34,762 bases of DNA. Origin: an uncultured Treponema sp. (GTDB lineage Bacteria > Spirochaetota > Spirochaetia > Treponematales > Treponemataceae). Below are positions 5,580-14,181 of the stretch, one piece after another (the first letter of the stretch is position 1; every line of letters starts with the position of its first letter). The notes under the pieces are model-generated. The model was not told the DNA's origin. It saw nothing but the letters and a program-made list of their open reading frames with translations, and did no database searches. Location of the stretch: contig CAKZZO010000075.1 of the NCBI GenBank assembly GCA_937885175.1, positions 1 through 34,762 of the forward strand. Direction: 5' to 3'. The translations under genes and the position numbers were made by a program.

Positions 5580-7673
5580 CTAGACCCTAAAAAGCAAATC
5601 CGCGTAATTTGGATAGGGCTTGTATTTTTCGCCCAAGAGCGGTTCCATCTTGTCTGCAATCGTGCGTGCCGCCGCCATCTGAGGTAAGATTTCGTCCGCA
5701 TAGAATCGAGCCTGTTTTGCCTCATCGCTTATTTTGACGGCCTTTTCATGCAGTTTCGCAAGTTTTTCTGCCTCGCTTACCAGAGCATCTGAAAGTTCCG
5801 TCATTTCTTTGACCAGTGCCACGCCTGCCGCACATTTTGCACCCTTAGCCACCTGCTTTACCTTGAGCACGGTTTCTGACGCATCGTTCATAAAAGAGTA
5901 TGCCGCCGGAAGCAGATCCTTGTAAATCATGTCCAGCATGGTATTCACTTCGATATTCAGAATTTTGGAATACTTGTCCAGTTTGACCGCATGGTGGCTC
6001 TTCATCTCAGCCTTTGTGTATACGCCGTACTTGGTGTACAGTTCGATGTTCTTTTTGTCCAGATAGTGTTCCATGGCATCGGGCAGCGTGCGCAGATTCA
6101 AGAGACCACGGGCTTCTGCTTCCTGCACCCATTTTTCGTCATAGCCGTTGCCGTTAAAGATGATGCGCTTGTGCTCGGTAATGGTACGCTTAATTAAGTC
6201 AGCCAATGCCGTATTAAAGTCTTTTGAGCCTTCCAGTTCCGTTGCAAAATCATCCAGTTCTTTTGCCACCACTGTATTCAGGACAACGTTTGGTCCACTG
6301 ATGGAAAGGGCTGAACCCACAGAGCGGAATTCAAATTTATTTCCAGTAAAGGCAAAGGGAGACGTTCTGTTGCGGTCTGTGGTGTCCTTGGGAATTTTTG
6401 GCAGAACCGTAACGCCAACTTCCATCTGCTGCTTTATCCTGCCACCATAGGGAATGCCCTTTTCGATTGAATCCAGAACAGCCTGCAATTCTTCGCCCAA
6501 AAAGATTGAAATGATTGCCGGCGGAGCCTCATTTGCGCCAAGGCGATGGTCATTGCCCGCAGAAGCCACGCTTGCACGAAGCAAATCCTGAAATTCATCC
6601 ACGCCCTTAATAACCGCCGCAAGAATCAAGAGGAACTGTGCATTTTCCCGGGGAGTATCGCCTGGATCCAGCAGGTTTGCCCCCTCGTCAGTGCTCATTG
6701 ACCAGTTGTTGTGCTTGCCGCTTCCGTTTACACCGTCAAAGGGCTTTTCAGAAAGCAGGCAGTAGAGACCGTGCTTGAGGGCAACTTTCTTCATAATCTC
6801 CATGGTCAGCTGATTCTGGTCAGTGGCAAGATTTGATGAAGTGAAAATAGGAGCCATTTCGTGCTGCCCCGGAGCCACCTCATTGTGCTTTGTCTTGCTG
6901 AGAATACCAAACTTCCACAGTTCCTTGTCCAAATCATGCATGTATTCCACAACTCGGGGAGTAAGGGTGCCGTAGTAGTGGTCGTCCATTTCCTGCCCTT
7001 TTGGCGGAAGCACGCCGAATAGTGTGCGCTTGCAGAAAATCAAGTCCTTGCGCTGATTGTACAAGTCCTTGTCTACCAAAAAATATTCCTGTTCCGCACC
7101 CACGCTGGTAGTAACGCGCTTGGCAGAAGTATTTCCAAAGAGACGCAGGATGCGCAAAGCCTGCTTGTTGATTGCCTCCATTGAACGGAGCAGCGGAATC
7201 TTTTTGTCTAAAGCCTCGCCTGTGTATGAACAGAATGCCGTGGGAATACAGAGGGTGCCTTCCTTTACGAATGCATAACTGGTGGGATCCCATGCCGTGT
7301 AGCCGCGAGCCTCAAAGGTAGCCCGCAAACCGCCTGAAGGAAAAGAAGAAGCGTCCGGTTCATCCTTAATCAGTTCCTTGCCGCTGAACTCCATGATAAC
7401 GCCGCCGTCACTGGTGGGATTGATAAAGGACTCATGCTTTTCCGCCGTAACGCCTGTAAGTGGCTGAAACCAGTGGGTATAGTGGGTACATCCCTTTTCG
7501 ATTGCCCAGTCTTTCATTGCATTTGCAATAACATTTGCCACACCCAGTTCAAGGGGAGTTCCGTCGCGCATTGTCTTTTTAAGCGACTTGTAGGTTTCTT
7601 TCGGCAGACGCTGACGCATCACGCTGTCGTTGAATACATTGCTACCAAAAAGTTCGGGAATTGATTCAGACAT
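5580..7673 (-). CDS. glnN: Type III glutamine synthetase
   Basis: This 697-residue protein has the length of the type III (GSIII) family, far longer than GSI or GSII. It makes glutamine from glutamate, ammonia and ATP in the cytoplasm. Conserved active-site segments are NEVAPGQHE (about residue 263), NGSGKHNNWS (about 316), GNDHRLGANEAPP (about 375) and DRNRTSPFAF followed by NKFEFR (about 431), in the expected order. A helical C-terminal extension specific to the family follows. GGAG lies 8 bases before the ATG, with a strong promoter at 7706-7734 and an inverted repeat upstream that may be a nitrogen-control site. The metal transporter follows 6 bases downstream; GS needs divalent metal, so the link may be functional, but that is inference. 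Confidence 0.96.
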   Translation of the reverse strand: MSESIPELFGSNVFNDSVMRQRLPKETYKSLKKTMRDGTPLELGVANVIANAMKDWAIEKGCTHYTHWFQPLTGVTAEKHESFINPTSDGGVIMEFSGKELIKDEPDASSFPSGGLRATFEARGYTAWDPTSYAFVKEGTLCIPTAFCSYTGEALDKKIPLLRSMEAINKQALRILRLFGNTSAKRVTTSVGAEQEYFLVDKDLYNQRKDLIFCKRTLFGVLPPKGQEMDDHYYGTLTPRVVEYMHDLDKELWKFGILSKTKHNEVAPGQHEMAPIFTSSNLATDQNQLTMEIMKKVALKHGLYCLLSEKPFDGVNGSGKHNNWSMSTDEGANLLDPGDTPRENAQFLLILAAVIKGVDEFQDLLRASVASAGNDHRLGANEAPPAIISIFLGEELQAVLDSIEKGIPYGGRIKQQMEVGVTVLPKIPKDTTDRNRTSPFAFTGNKFEFRSVGSALSISGPNVVLNTVVAKELDDFATELEGSKDFNTALADLIKRTITEHKRIIFNGNGYDEKWVQEAEARGLLNLRTLPDAMEHYLDKKNIELYTKYGVYTKAEMKSHHAVKLDKYSKILNIEVNTMLDMIYKDLLPAAYSFMNDASETVLKVKQVAKGAKCAAGVALVKEMTELSDALVSEAEKLAKLHEKAVKISDEAKQARFYADEILPQMAAARTIADKMEPLLGEKYKPYPNYADLLFRV

Positions 7674-7705
7674 TTTTTTTCTCCATGCATAAAGACCTTA
7701 AATCA

Positions 7706-7734
7706 GATATACTGCATAGAAGATGTTATGTCAA
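7706..7734 (-). promoter_or_regulatory. Promoter of the glutamine synthetase operon
   Basis: On the minus strand, a perfect -35 TTGACA (7729-7734) and TATATC (7706-7711) are separated by 17 bases, about 33 bases before the start codon. This is the best sigma-70-like promoter in the window. Confidence 0.8.
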
Positions 7735-7771
7735 TAAAACTTGCCGAAAATTCAGTGAATTTTTAGCGAAA

Positions 7772-7788
7772 TGCAAGGAATTCTTGCA
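7772..7788. promoter_or_regulatory. Inverted repeat upstream of the glutamine synthetase promoter
   Basis: TGCAAG-GAATT-CTTGCA is a perfect 6-base inverted repeat with a 5-base spacer, centred about 45 bases upstream of the -35 box. Position and symmetry suit an activator or repressor site, possibly for nitrogen control. No regulator can be assigned. Confidence 0.35.
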
Positions 7789-8047
7789 CATTTTACGCGA
7801 TTTTTTATGATTTTGGTAAAAAATGCGACTTTTTTGAGCATTTTTGAGTGTTTTTTACTGATTTTTCTCTATTTCTTGTGGATTTTAGATGATTTTACCA
7901 TACACTTTTAGAAAAAAAGACATAAAATTTGCAAAAACACTGCAAAAAGCGAGTAAAACGGAGAGAAAATTCAGTCCGTTTCACCCATATTTACAAGAAA
8001 ATGCATTTTATGCGGAAAGAGGGAAGGGATACTGAACTACATGTATG
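7789..8047. other. AT-rich gap with a possible hairpin
   Basis: No gene is seen between the glutamine synthetase promoter region and the lipoprotein stop at 8048. The plus strand is rich in short T runs separated by GA-type words. A 7-base inverted repeat (AAACGGA 7956-7962 / TCCGTTT 7975-7981, 12-base loop) lies about 65 bases past the lipoprotein stop and could be a weak terminator for the minus-strand transcript, although the T run after it (CGCTTTTTG) is displaced by several bases. Confidence 0.3.
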
Positions 8048-9721
8048 TCATTCTGTATACAAGCGATAACGCACGTAATTGTCAGCCACCGCACTGTATG
8101 CCTTACTAACGGCGACTATGTAGTAGCCAGTATTTGCTGCCGTAAATGAATTGAACTCTGTATCGTCAGCATACAGTTCCGCTTCTCCCGTTTCGCTACA
8201 ATAGATAAGGCAAATACCGTCCGTATATGTCAGAGAAGAAGAAATGGCTGAATTTGCTTTCGTTTCACTATCATACCAGCGTAGTTTATACGTCTTCCCA
8301 GCCGTTGCATAGAATTTATGATAACGCACCTTATCCGTTGAACTAAATTTAAACGAAGTTAAGTCACTGTATGTAGTTCCCGCTCCGCTATTTACAGTGA
8401 TGGATGAAGAGACGTTAGAAGCCATAGGTATCGTGTACGCACGGAAGGCAAAATATCCCGAAGCAGTTGGGGCAATCTGTACGCTATACGTACCAGAGCC
8501 GTCTCCCTGTGTCCACAGGAGTCCTGTTGTATCAATAGTGTGGAAGAGAGAGCCGTCTTTATATACTTTTGGTTCTGCTGTTCCTGCCGTTTTACTATTG
8601 TTAGTACAAATCGACTTGTAAGAATCGTTCTTGGAGTCATAGTACTGTAAGTTCAGAATGTAGCCGGAAGACACCGTAAACGTGTATGTCTTTGTAGAAC
8701 CCGAGGCAACATAGGCTTCGGTATAATCACCGATGTCCGTTGTGTGGCATGTTGCCAGCGTCAATGCACTTGTTGAGGACGTGTTTGTGCCTGTAGAATA
8801 TAAATAGCGTGACAGAGATACATTTACAGTGCTGGCGACTATTAACGTAAAGGAACCAGCGTAACTGTCTGAACCGTTATATGGCGCAACTTTTACATAG
8901 ACAGTCGCACTAGAAGTAGGTGTAATGGTAAATGTACTCGTCTGGGCTGTTTTATAATAAGTCGTGTTCGTGCTGGAATTTCCTGCAGAAACAGCCATTT
9001 TTGCACTTCCAGAGCCATTTGTCCAACTTATCGTATATGATGTATTCGCCTGTGCTGAGAAAGAATAAATGTAGTAGCCGTTTCCATAAGAAATAGAACC
9101 AGTTGCACTTGCAGAATAAGTTGTTGCCGTTGAACCACCCCCGCTTGTACCTTCGTAATACGCATATTGCGAAAGCGACAGACTCTTACCATTGTTATTA
9201 CTTGTGCTGACGGTAAGCGTAAATGTGCCAGCATTAGAACTCAAGCTATTATACGGCATTACCTTAATATAAACAGTGGCACTTGAAGACAGTTTTACCG
9301 TCCGTCCACTGACGGTTACCCCAGTAAAGTGATAGGTGTAATTTGATGTACTGTTTCCCGCAGAAACCGCCATTTTTGCACTGCCAGAATTCACCCAAGT
9401 GATAGAATACGAAACGTTTGCCTGTGCATAAAACGAATAGACGTAATATCCATTCCCATTGGCAATGGATGATGTCTTTGAATCAGATGCATATGTTGAA
9501 GCACTGCCATCGTTTCCACCCCCGCTGTTGCCGCTTCCGCTATCAGATGATTTTCCGATTACATCAGCAACACCCATCGCCTTTGCAAGTCCAGAATAAG
9601 TATCCGAATCATTCAGTTTGTTCGCACAACTTGCAGCGAATAGAGTAAATACAGCGACAGCCACCACAAGCATTTTTGAAAACCATTTTCCTGCTTTTGT
9701 ATGTACTGCATACAATTTCAT
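8048..9721 (-). CDS. Secreted lipoprotein with PPC-like beta-sandwich repeats
   Basis: A 557-residue protein with a lipoprotein signal (FTLFAASC, lipidated Cys32) followed by a Gly/Ser-rich spacer. The body has at least two clear repeats of about 110 residues, each with NGNGYYVYSF or YGNGYYIYSF, a QAN-SYxIxW segment, KMAVSAGNS and ATVY-KV-PYN, and two more divergent copies (about residues 325-440 and 450-555) with KTYTFTV and TAGKTYKLRWYD. The pattern resembles pre-peptidase C-terminal (PPC) or similar carbohydrate or adhesion-type beta-sandwiches; no catalytic motif is visible. It starts 19 bases after the stop of the WD40-caspase gene with a GGGGG ribosome binding site, so it is probably cotranscribed and may be a partner or substrate. 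Its function is unknown. Confidence 0.85.
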   Translation of the reverse strand: MKLYAVHTKAGKWFSKMLVVAVAVFTLFAASCANKLNDSDTYSGLAKAMGVADVIGKSSDSGSGNSGGGNDGSASTYASDSKTSSIANGNGYYVYSFYAQANVSYSITWVNSGSAKMAVSAGNSTSNYTYHFTGVTVSGRTVKLSSSATVYIKVMPYNSLSSNAGTFTLTVSTSNNNGKSLSLSQYAYYEGTSGGGSTATTYSASATGSISYGNGYYIYSFSAQANTSYTISWTNGSGSAKMAVSAGNSSTNTTYYKTAQTSTFTITPTSSATVYVKVAPYNGSDSYAGSFTLIVASTVNVSLSRYLYSTGTNTSSTSALTLATCHTTDIGDYTEAYVASGSTKTYTFTVSSGYILNLQYYDSKNDSYKSICTNNSKTAGTAEPKVYKDGSLFHTIDTTGLLWTQGDGSGTYSVQIAPTASGYFAFRAYTIPMASNVSSSITVNSGAGTTYSDLTSFKFSSTDKVRYHKFYATAGKTYKLRWYDSETKANSAISSSLTYTDGICLIYCSETGEAELYADDTEFNSFTAANTGYYIVAVSKAYSAVADNYVRYRLYTE

Positions 9722-9740
9722 ATCGAACCCCCGCTAAAAA

Positions 9741-12700
9741 CTAGAATGTCCAGCCAAAACTGACTGTCCACACATCAACATATCCAGATTTCAGATAATC
9801 TTTCAGTTTATACTGACCGCCAATTGCAAAATGTTTAAAGGCAAGGTCAAGCCCAAGACGCACATCCCAGGTAAAGCCTTTGGGGTCGCTTTCAAGCGAA
9901 TCTTCAACAAAGCTTTGATAATATCCCACACCTCCCATAACATAGGGTCGGAACTTCCAAATATTGAACGACCAGCCTAGGACAAAATTAACATCAATGA
10001 ACTGTACATCATGCGCTTTGGTATAGTCCTCGTAGTCACTGTCCAAGCTGGCAAAGACCAATTCCAAGTCTGCACCACCAAAGAAATGTCGCCCGCCAAA
10101 GAAATAAAATTCCGAATCCCACGCAAAACCACTGTAGAAGGGACCGTTTAGCTTACCAAGGTCAATGTAGATACCCATGACGTTACCGCCACCACGGGAA
10201 CGCTGCTCAGTCTTTGAGGAGGACTTAGAAGTGGATGATGACGATGAGGAAGAACTATCCGATGAGGATGAGCCACTAGAAGACGGGCTAGACCCATAAT
10301 TGTTACCAGCCACCTGCGCCTGTGTCACTGCAACTGTCGGCCTACTTATCTTTGCCGCACCCGTTCCAAGTGATGTTGAGACGGTAACCGTGGTAATATC
10401 TACACCTGATGCAGCCGCAAACGTATGTCCGCTGCTTACCTTGCCAACCAGCAAGAAGTCTTCCATGGCAGAACGTGCCCAGGGAGTTTGCGAACGATTC
10501 CATTGCTGCATGGCTATGGCGGGAACAGCCTGATTTATATATGCAGAAAGCCCGGAAACAGAAACCGTGCCATTCCTCATGATATCCGCCTTACCACCCA
10601 GACCATCCAGCACTGCATAGGTAAACACACCATGTCCCTTATAACCTTCCAATGCAGACTGAACATCAGAAGATGCTGCAATAATTGCCTGACCTGTCGT
10701 ATGCGCAAATCGGTCAAATGCCATCTGCTCTACAAAGGTGCCGGAATTACAAGTGTCAAACATAATCAGCGATTTTTGTGCCTTGATTTTTGAAAGATTA
10801 TCCATAAAGAAGTCTTTTGAGACACCATAATCAGGAATCTGTTTTTCATTTCGTGCCTTAAAATCAACGGGAATAAAATAATAGTCACCGTTGTACATCG
10901 TGCCATGCCCCGCAAGATAGAAAACGAATACGTCATCCGGCTGGATTTTTGATGACAGACTGTTGAATTCGGAAATGATGGAAGACTTTGTTACTTGCCC
11001 GTCAAGCAATTTGCTCACATGAACGTTCTGATACATCGTTCCACTTGAACTGCTAAAAAAGTCTGCAATTGCACTGGCATCGGGAACAGCATATTCCAGC
11101 GGACGCACATAATTCTTGTCATAGGTATTCACGCCAAGTGCAAGTACATATAGATTCGGCAAGGCTGTCTTTCCGCGCCACGTAATCGACCTTGCTGCAT
11201 GACGACTTTCAATCTTTCCCGATGCATTCGTAGCGTATACCTCAATTTGATTTTCACCATTGGCAAGCGTAACATCACAGCTTACCGTATACACTGTCCC
11301 TGGCTCTTTCTGCCCAATCTCCCTGACCTTGTACACCCTGCCGTTAAGCGAAAGGCGCACATCTCCTACGCCACCGCCTGTATCTTCCACAGAGCATTGT
11401 ACCGTTACCGTTCGCTTTGACGAAGAAGCAGGAAGTGGCAAAAAAGACACATTTGGTGCGTCACCAGAGGCAACAATCTGTTCCAACATAAAGCCACGTG
11501 TACCACCAGATGACTTTTTACCCGACTTTCCTGAAAGACGCTCCCTAATCAAGTCTGGGCGATACAGTTCTTCGTACATCTGGTCAATGGTGATGATATC
11601 CATGCCGTTTACAATGTACACAACATTATGTGTTGCCCAGTCCGTTCCCATAAAATATCCGTCTGGAGTATATGTAATCCACTCTCCATTTGGAGCATTT
11701 AACATGGTACAAAGCAATTCCCCGCTCGGCAAATCCCAAATGCGGATGCCTCCTTCCCTGCCCCCTGATATCAATCGCGTACCATCAGAACTAATTGCCA
11801 GGGATCTTATCCATCCAGGGTGTCCCTCCAAAGTCTGCACAACCTTTCCCGTAGAAGGATTCCAAAACCTAATAATGTTACGGACGCCGCCACTTACAAG
11901 ATTCTTTCCATCAGGTGTCCACGTTACAGCAAATTCTTGCGTTGCACGCTCTACAAACTGAGAATCATCCTCAAAAGTAACATTTTCTTGTTGCCATGTC
12001 GCAGTATTCCACACGAATAAATCGTCACTTGTACCAATTGCCAGTAGACTTCTTTTAGGATTCCATGCAAGAGACTGTATAGCATTATTCCGTCGTTTTG
12101 CAGGCATAGTAATTTTATGTATGGCTTTCCAGTTAGACACCGACCATACAACAAGTAATCCATTATAATCACCGCTTACCAGATATTTTCCGTCTGGACT
12201 CCAAGCGATATCTTCGATACCTCTATCATGCAAATCTTCCAGTGTTGTTATTTTTTCCTTAGTTTGCGCAGAATATATAGTCAAATCACTAGAACCACAT
12301 CCTGCCATGTACCGACCGTCAGGACTTAATTTAATGATCTTATCATATGATCGGACTGATGTTGATTTCAAGCTTCTTTCAGTCCGATTCCATACCGCAA
12401 GTTCATAGTGCTCATCAGACACCGTAAGTTCATCGCCACTTTTAGACCAACAAGGTGTAGAATATTTTCCACTTTTAAAAGATTCTATTAATTTTCCTGT
12501 CGTTAGGCTCCAAATTTTTGACATTTCTTCTTCGGCATGCGTTAAAACACTTTCACCATCGGGAGCTATATGTATTTTTTCCAGTTCAACAAGTTTTCCG
12601 CCTAGCGTTGTGCTTTCTTTTTTTGTTTCTATATCAATAATTTTTGCAAAGATACTGGAATAACCCGCACCACAAGCAATATACCTGCTGTCTGGACTCC

Positions 12701-13640
12701 AGCTTTCCACACTCAAACCGACACCTGTTTTTTCAAATGTATGCACCAACTTACCGTTACTGGCATCAAAAATTCTAAGCGTATTATCAATGGCATTCCC
12801 ATATGTTGCAAGGTATTTTCCATTGGGACTCCATGAAACTCTTTCCACGGATTCAGGATGCTTAAATGAATGACGTTCTTTTTTTTCCAAAACATCCCAT
12901 ATCTTTGCGGTACCATCTTTTGATGCTGTCGCAATATATTTACCGTCTGGACTCCAACAAACATAATTAACACCGTCATCGTGTCCTTTTAATGCCAAAA
13001 CCTCGCGCCCCGAACTTGCATCCCAAACATATGCCGACTTATCCATATATCCAGCCGTTGCCACATATCTGCCGTCAAAGCTCCATGTCGTTGCATGTGC
13101 ACTTCCGTTTTTACTATCTTCTGGCTTTAAGGAAAAAAGAATTTTTTTCGCACGTACATCGTAAATTGCACCATATAAATCCTGTAGCGCAATATACTCT
13201 CCGTTCGGACTCCAGTGTACCTTTTCTATTGACCACTTAATTTTTTCCTGCCGAACCAGTTCGCCCGTTTGCACATCCCAAATAAAAAACTCCTTTCCCA
13301 GTCCACTTACGCTGGCAAGATACTTTGCATCTGGGCTCCATGAAATTCCGTCAACTTGCTCGTAGTGTCCTGCTAGCGTTCGTATCTCTTTCCCTGTGCT
13401 GGCTTCCCAAATACGTATTGTCTTGTCATTTCCCGCTGTAGCAATGTAATTTCCATCTTTACTCCATGCAACATCTTCAATTCCTTCTCCATGCCCTGTT
13501 GCAAAATACAACTGTACATTCGATGTGTCTGCCTTCTTCTTCGCCTCACTTTCCAGCGTCAATTTCCGCGACTCCTGTGCGGTCAGTACACCTGTCAACC
13601 CGCACAGTAATGCCAGTACTACAGTAAGTTTCTTTGTCAT
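9741..13640 (-). CDS. Exported WD40-caspase-like protease with C-terminal outer-membrane barrel
   Basis: The ATG at 13640 (1299 residues) is chosen over 13688 because AGGAG lies 8 bases before it and it starts a clean signal peptide (MTKKLTVVLALL...LTAQE). Domains in order: 14 WD40 repeats (about 40-640), enough for two seven-bladed propellers; a linker with the WITYTPDGYFMG and YRPDLI words common in WD40-caspase proteins; an Ig-like domain (about 730-820); a caspase-fold (peptidase C14) domain (about 828-1013) with catalytic His912 (YLAGHGTM) and Cys964 (MFDTCNSG), 52 residues apart as expected; a Ser-rich linker (about 1116-1147); and about 145 residues of alternating strands ending in FGWTF, the terminal aromatic signature of outer-membrane barrels. 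Family knowledge suggests a protease controlled by the propellers. Export and barrel anchoring are inferred. The lipoprotein at 8048 follows 19 bases downstream. Confidence 0.93.
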   Translation of the reverse strand: MTKKLTVVLALLCGLTGVLTAQESRKLTLESEAKKKADTSNVQLYFATGHGEGIEDVAWSKDGNYIATAGNDKTIRIWEASTGKEIRTLAGHYEQVDGISWSPDAKYLASVSGLGKEFFIWDVQTGELVRQEKIKWSIEKVHWSPNGEYIALQDLYGAIYDVRAKKILFSLKPEDSKNGSAHATTWSFDGRYVATAGYMDKSAYVWDASSGREVLALKGHDDGVNYVCWSPDGKYIATASKDGTAKIWDVLEKKERHSFKHPESVERVSWSPNGKYLATYGNAIDNTLRIFDASNGKLVHTFEKTGVGLSVESWSPDSRYIACGAGYSSIFAKIIDIETKKESTTLGGKLVELEKIHIAPDGESVLTHAEEEMSKIWSLTTGKLIESFKSGKYSTPCWSKSGDELTVSDEHYELAVWNRTERSLKSTSVRSYDKIIKLSPDGRYMAGCGSSDLTIYSAQTKEKITTLEDLHDRGIEDIAWSPDGKYLVSGDYNGLLVVWSVSNWKAIHKITMPAKRRNNAIQSLAWNPKRSLLAIGTSDDLFVWNTATWQQENVTFEDDSQFVERATQEFAVTWTPDGKNLVSGGVRNIIRFWNPSTGKVVQTLEGHPGWIRSLAISSDGTRLISGGREGGIRIWDLPSGELLCTMLNAPNGEWITYTPDGYFMGTDWATHNVVYIVNGMDIITIDQMYEELYRPDLIRERLSGKSGKKSSGGTRGFMLEQIVASGDAPNVSFLPLPASSSKRTVTVQCSVEDTGGGVGDVRLSLNGRVYKVREIGQKEPGTVYTVSCDVTLANGENQIEVYATNASGKIESRHAARSITWRGKTALPNLYVLALGVNTYDKNYVRPLEYAVPDASAIADFFSSSSGTMYQNVHVSKLLDGQVTKSSIISEFNSLSSKIQPDDVFVFYLAGHGTMYNGDYYFIPVDFKARNEKQIPDYGVSKDFFMDNLSKIKAQKSLIMFDTCNSGTFVEQMAFDRFAHTTGQAIIAASSDVQSALEGYKGHGVFTYAVLDGLGGKADIMRNGTVSVSGLSAYINQAVPAIAMQQWNRSQTPWARSAMEDFLLVGKVSSGHTFAAASGVDITTVTVSTSLGTGAAKISRPTVAVTQAQVAGNNYGSSPSSSGSSSSDSSSSSSSSTSKSSSKTEQRSRGGGNVMGIYIDLGKLNGPFYSGFAWDSEFYFFGGRHFFGGADLELVFASLDSDYEDYTKAHDVQFIDVNFVLGWSFNIWKFRPYVMGGVGYYQSFVEDSLESDPKGFTWDVRLGLDLAFKHFAIGGQYKLKDYLKSGYVDVWTVSFGWTF

Positions 13641-13676
13641 ATAGTCATCTCCTGTTCTTTTCCGAATTTTATTGAA

Positions 13677-13704
13677 CATATAATTCACTGTTTTTCCAGT
13701 TAAA
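13677..13704 (-). promoter_or_regulatory. Candidate promoter of the WD40-caspase gene
   Basis: On the minus strand, TTTAAC (13699-13704) and TATATG (13677-13682) are separated by 16 bases, about 37 bases before the ATG at 13640. This is a weak match but the only clear candidate. Confidence 0.35.
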
Positions 13705-13735
13705 CATCCATTCTCATTCTTCCCTCTAGACCTTA

Positions 13736-13753
13736 TGTATCATTTTTGATACA
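13736..13753. promoter_or_regulatory. Operator-like palindrome of the HigBA remnant
   Basis: TGTATCA-TTTT-TGATACA is a perfect 7-base inverted repeat ending 9 bases before the toxin remnant start. A weak -10 (TACACT, 13750-13755) overlaps its right arm. The position fits autoregulation by the XRE antitoxin at 13887. Confidence 0.6.
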
Positions 13754-13762
13754 CTTTAATTC

Positions 13763-13876
13763 ATGGAGAAGAAAATCACGGTTACTTTTTACAAGACATC
13801 GCAAAGGAACGAACCTGTCCGCGAATGGCTTAAAGAACTTGCAAAAAAACGCAGAAACGAAGTTCTGAACAGTTAG
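13763..13876 (+). pseudogene. HigB-like toxin with an in-frame internal deletion
   Basis: A 37-residue frame starts MEKKITVTFYKTSQRNEPV and continues REWLKEL, which matches the N-terminus of the phage-derived Gp49-like HigB toxins. It then goes straight to AKKRRNEVLNS, which resembles the C-terminus of the same family. Intact members are about 110-120 residues, so roughly 75-80 central residues, including the catalytic core, are missing while the frame is kept. It lies 10 bases before the antitoxin gene, the normal HigB-HigA order. It cannot be an active toxin. Confidence 0.7.
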
Positions 13877-13886
13877 GGAAAAACGT

Positions 13887-14165
13887 ATGAACGAACACAT
13901 TGGAAGCACATTTGATGATTTCCTTGAAGAAGAAGGAATCCGTGAAGAAGTCGAGAATGCCGCCGTCAAGAAAATAATTGCACTCGGAATGCAGAACGAG
14001 ATGAGCGCGAAAAACATAACAAAAACCGAGATGGCAGAGCGCATGGGAACAAGCCGTGCTGCCATAAACAGGCTCTTAAACCCACATAACAACGCTGTCA
14101 CGCTCGCCACGCTCACAAAAGCCGCAAATATACTTGGCAAAAAGCTAATTCTCCGAATGGTGTAA
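13887..14165 (+). CDS. XRE-family antitoxin (HigA-like), orphaned by toxin deletion
   Basis: A 92-residue protein with a helix-turn-helix domain in its C-terminal two thirds: KTEMAERMGTSRAAINRLL, then NAVTLATLTKAANILGKKL. This is the usual pattern of antitoxins paired with Gp49-like HigB. The N-terminus is acidic. An AGGG site precedes the ATG. With the toxin gutted, it may survive as a repressor of its own operator at 13736-13753, or as protection against a related toxin elsewhere. It ends 16 bases from the convergent CsgG-like gene. Confidence 0.88.
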   Translation: MNEHIGSTFDDFLEEEGIREEVENAAVKKIIALGMQNEMSAKNITKTEMAERMGTSRAAINRLLNPHNNAVTLATLTKAANILGKKLILRMV

Positions 14166-14181
14166 GTTTCTTTATCACCCC

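Noticed and set aside
5014..5687. Two plus-strand frames opposite the ZIP transporter
   Set aside because: Antisense shadows of a gene with clear ZIP motifs; no independent signals.
11260..11961. A 233-codon plus-strand frame opposite the WD40-caspase gene
   Set aside because: It lies fully antisense to a strongly supported gene, has a low-complexity Ser/Pro-rich product with no motif, and no promoter or ribosome binding site.
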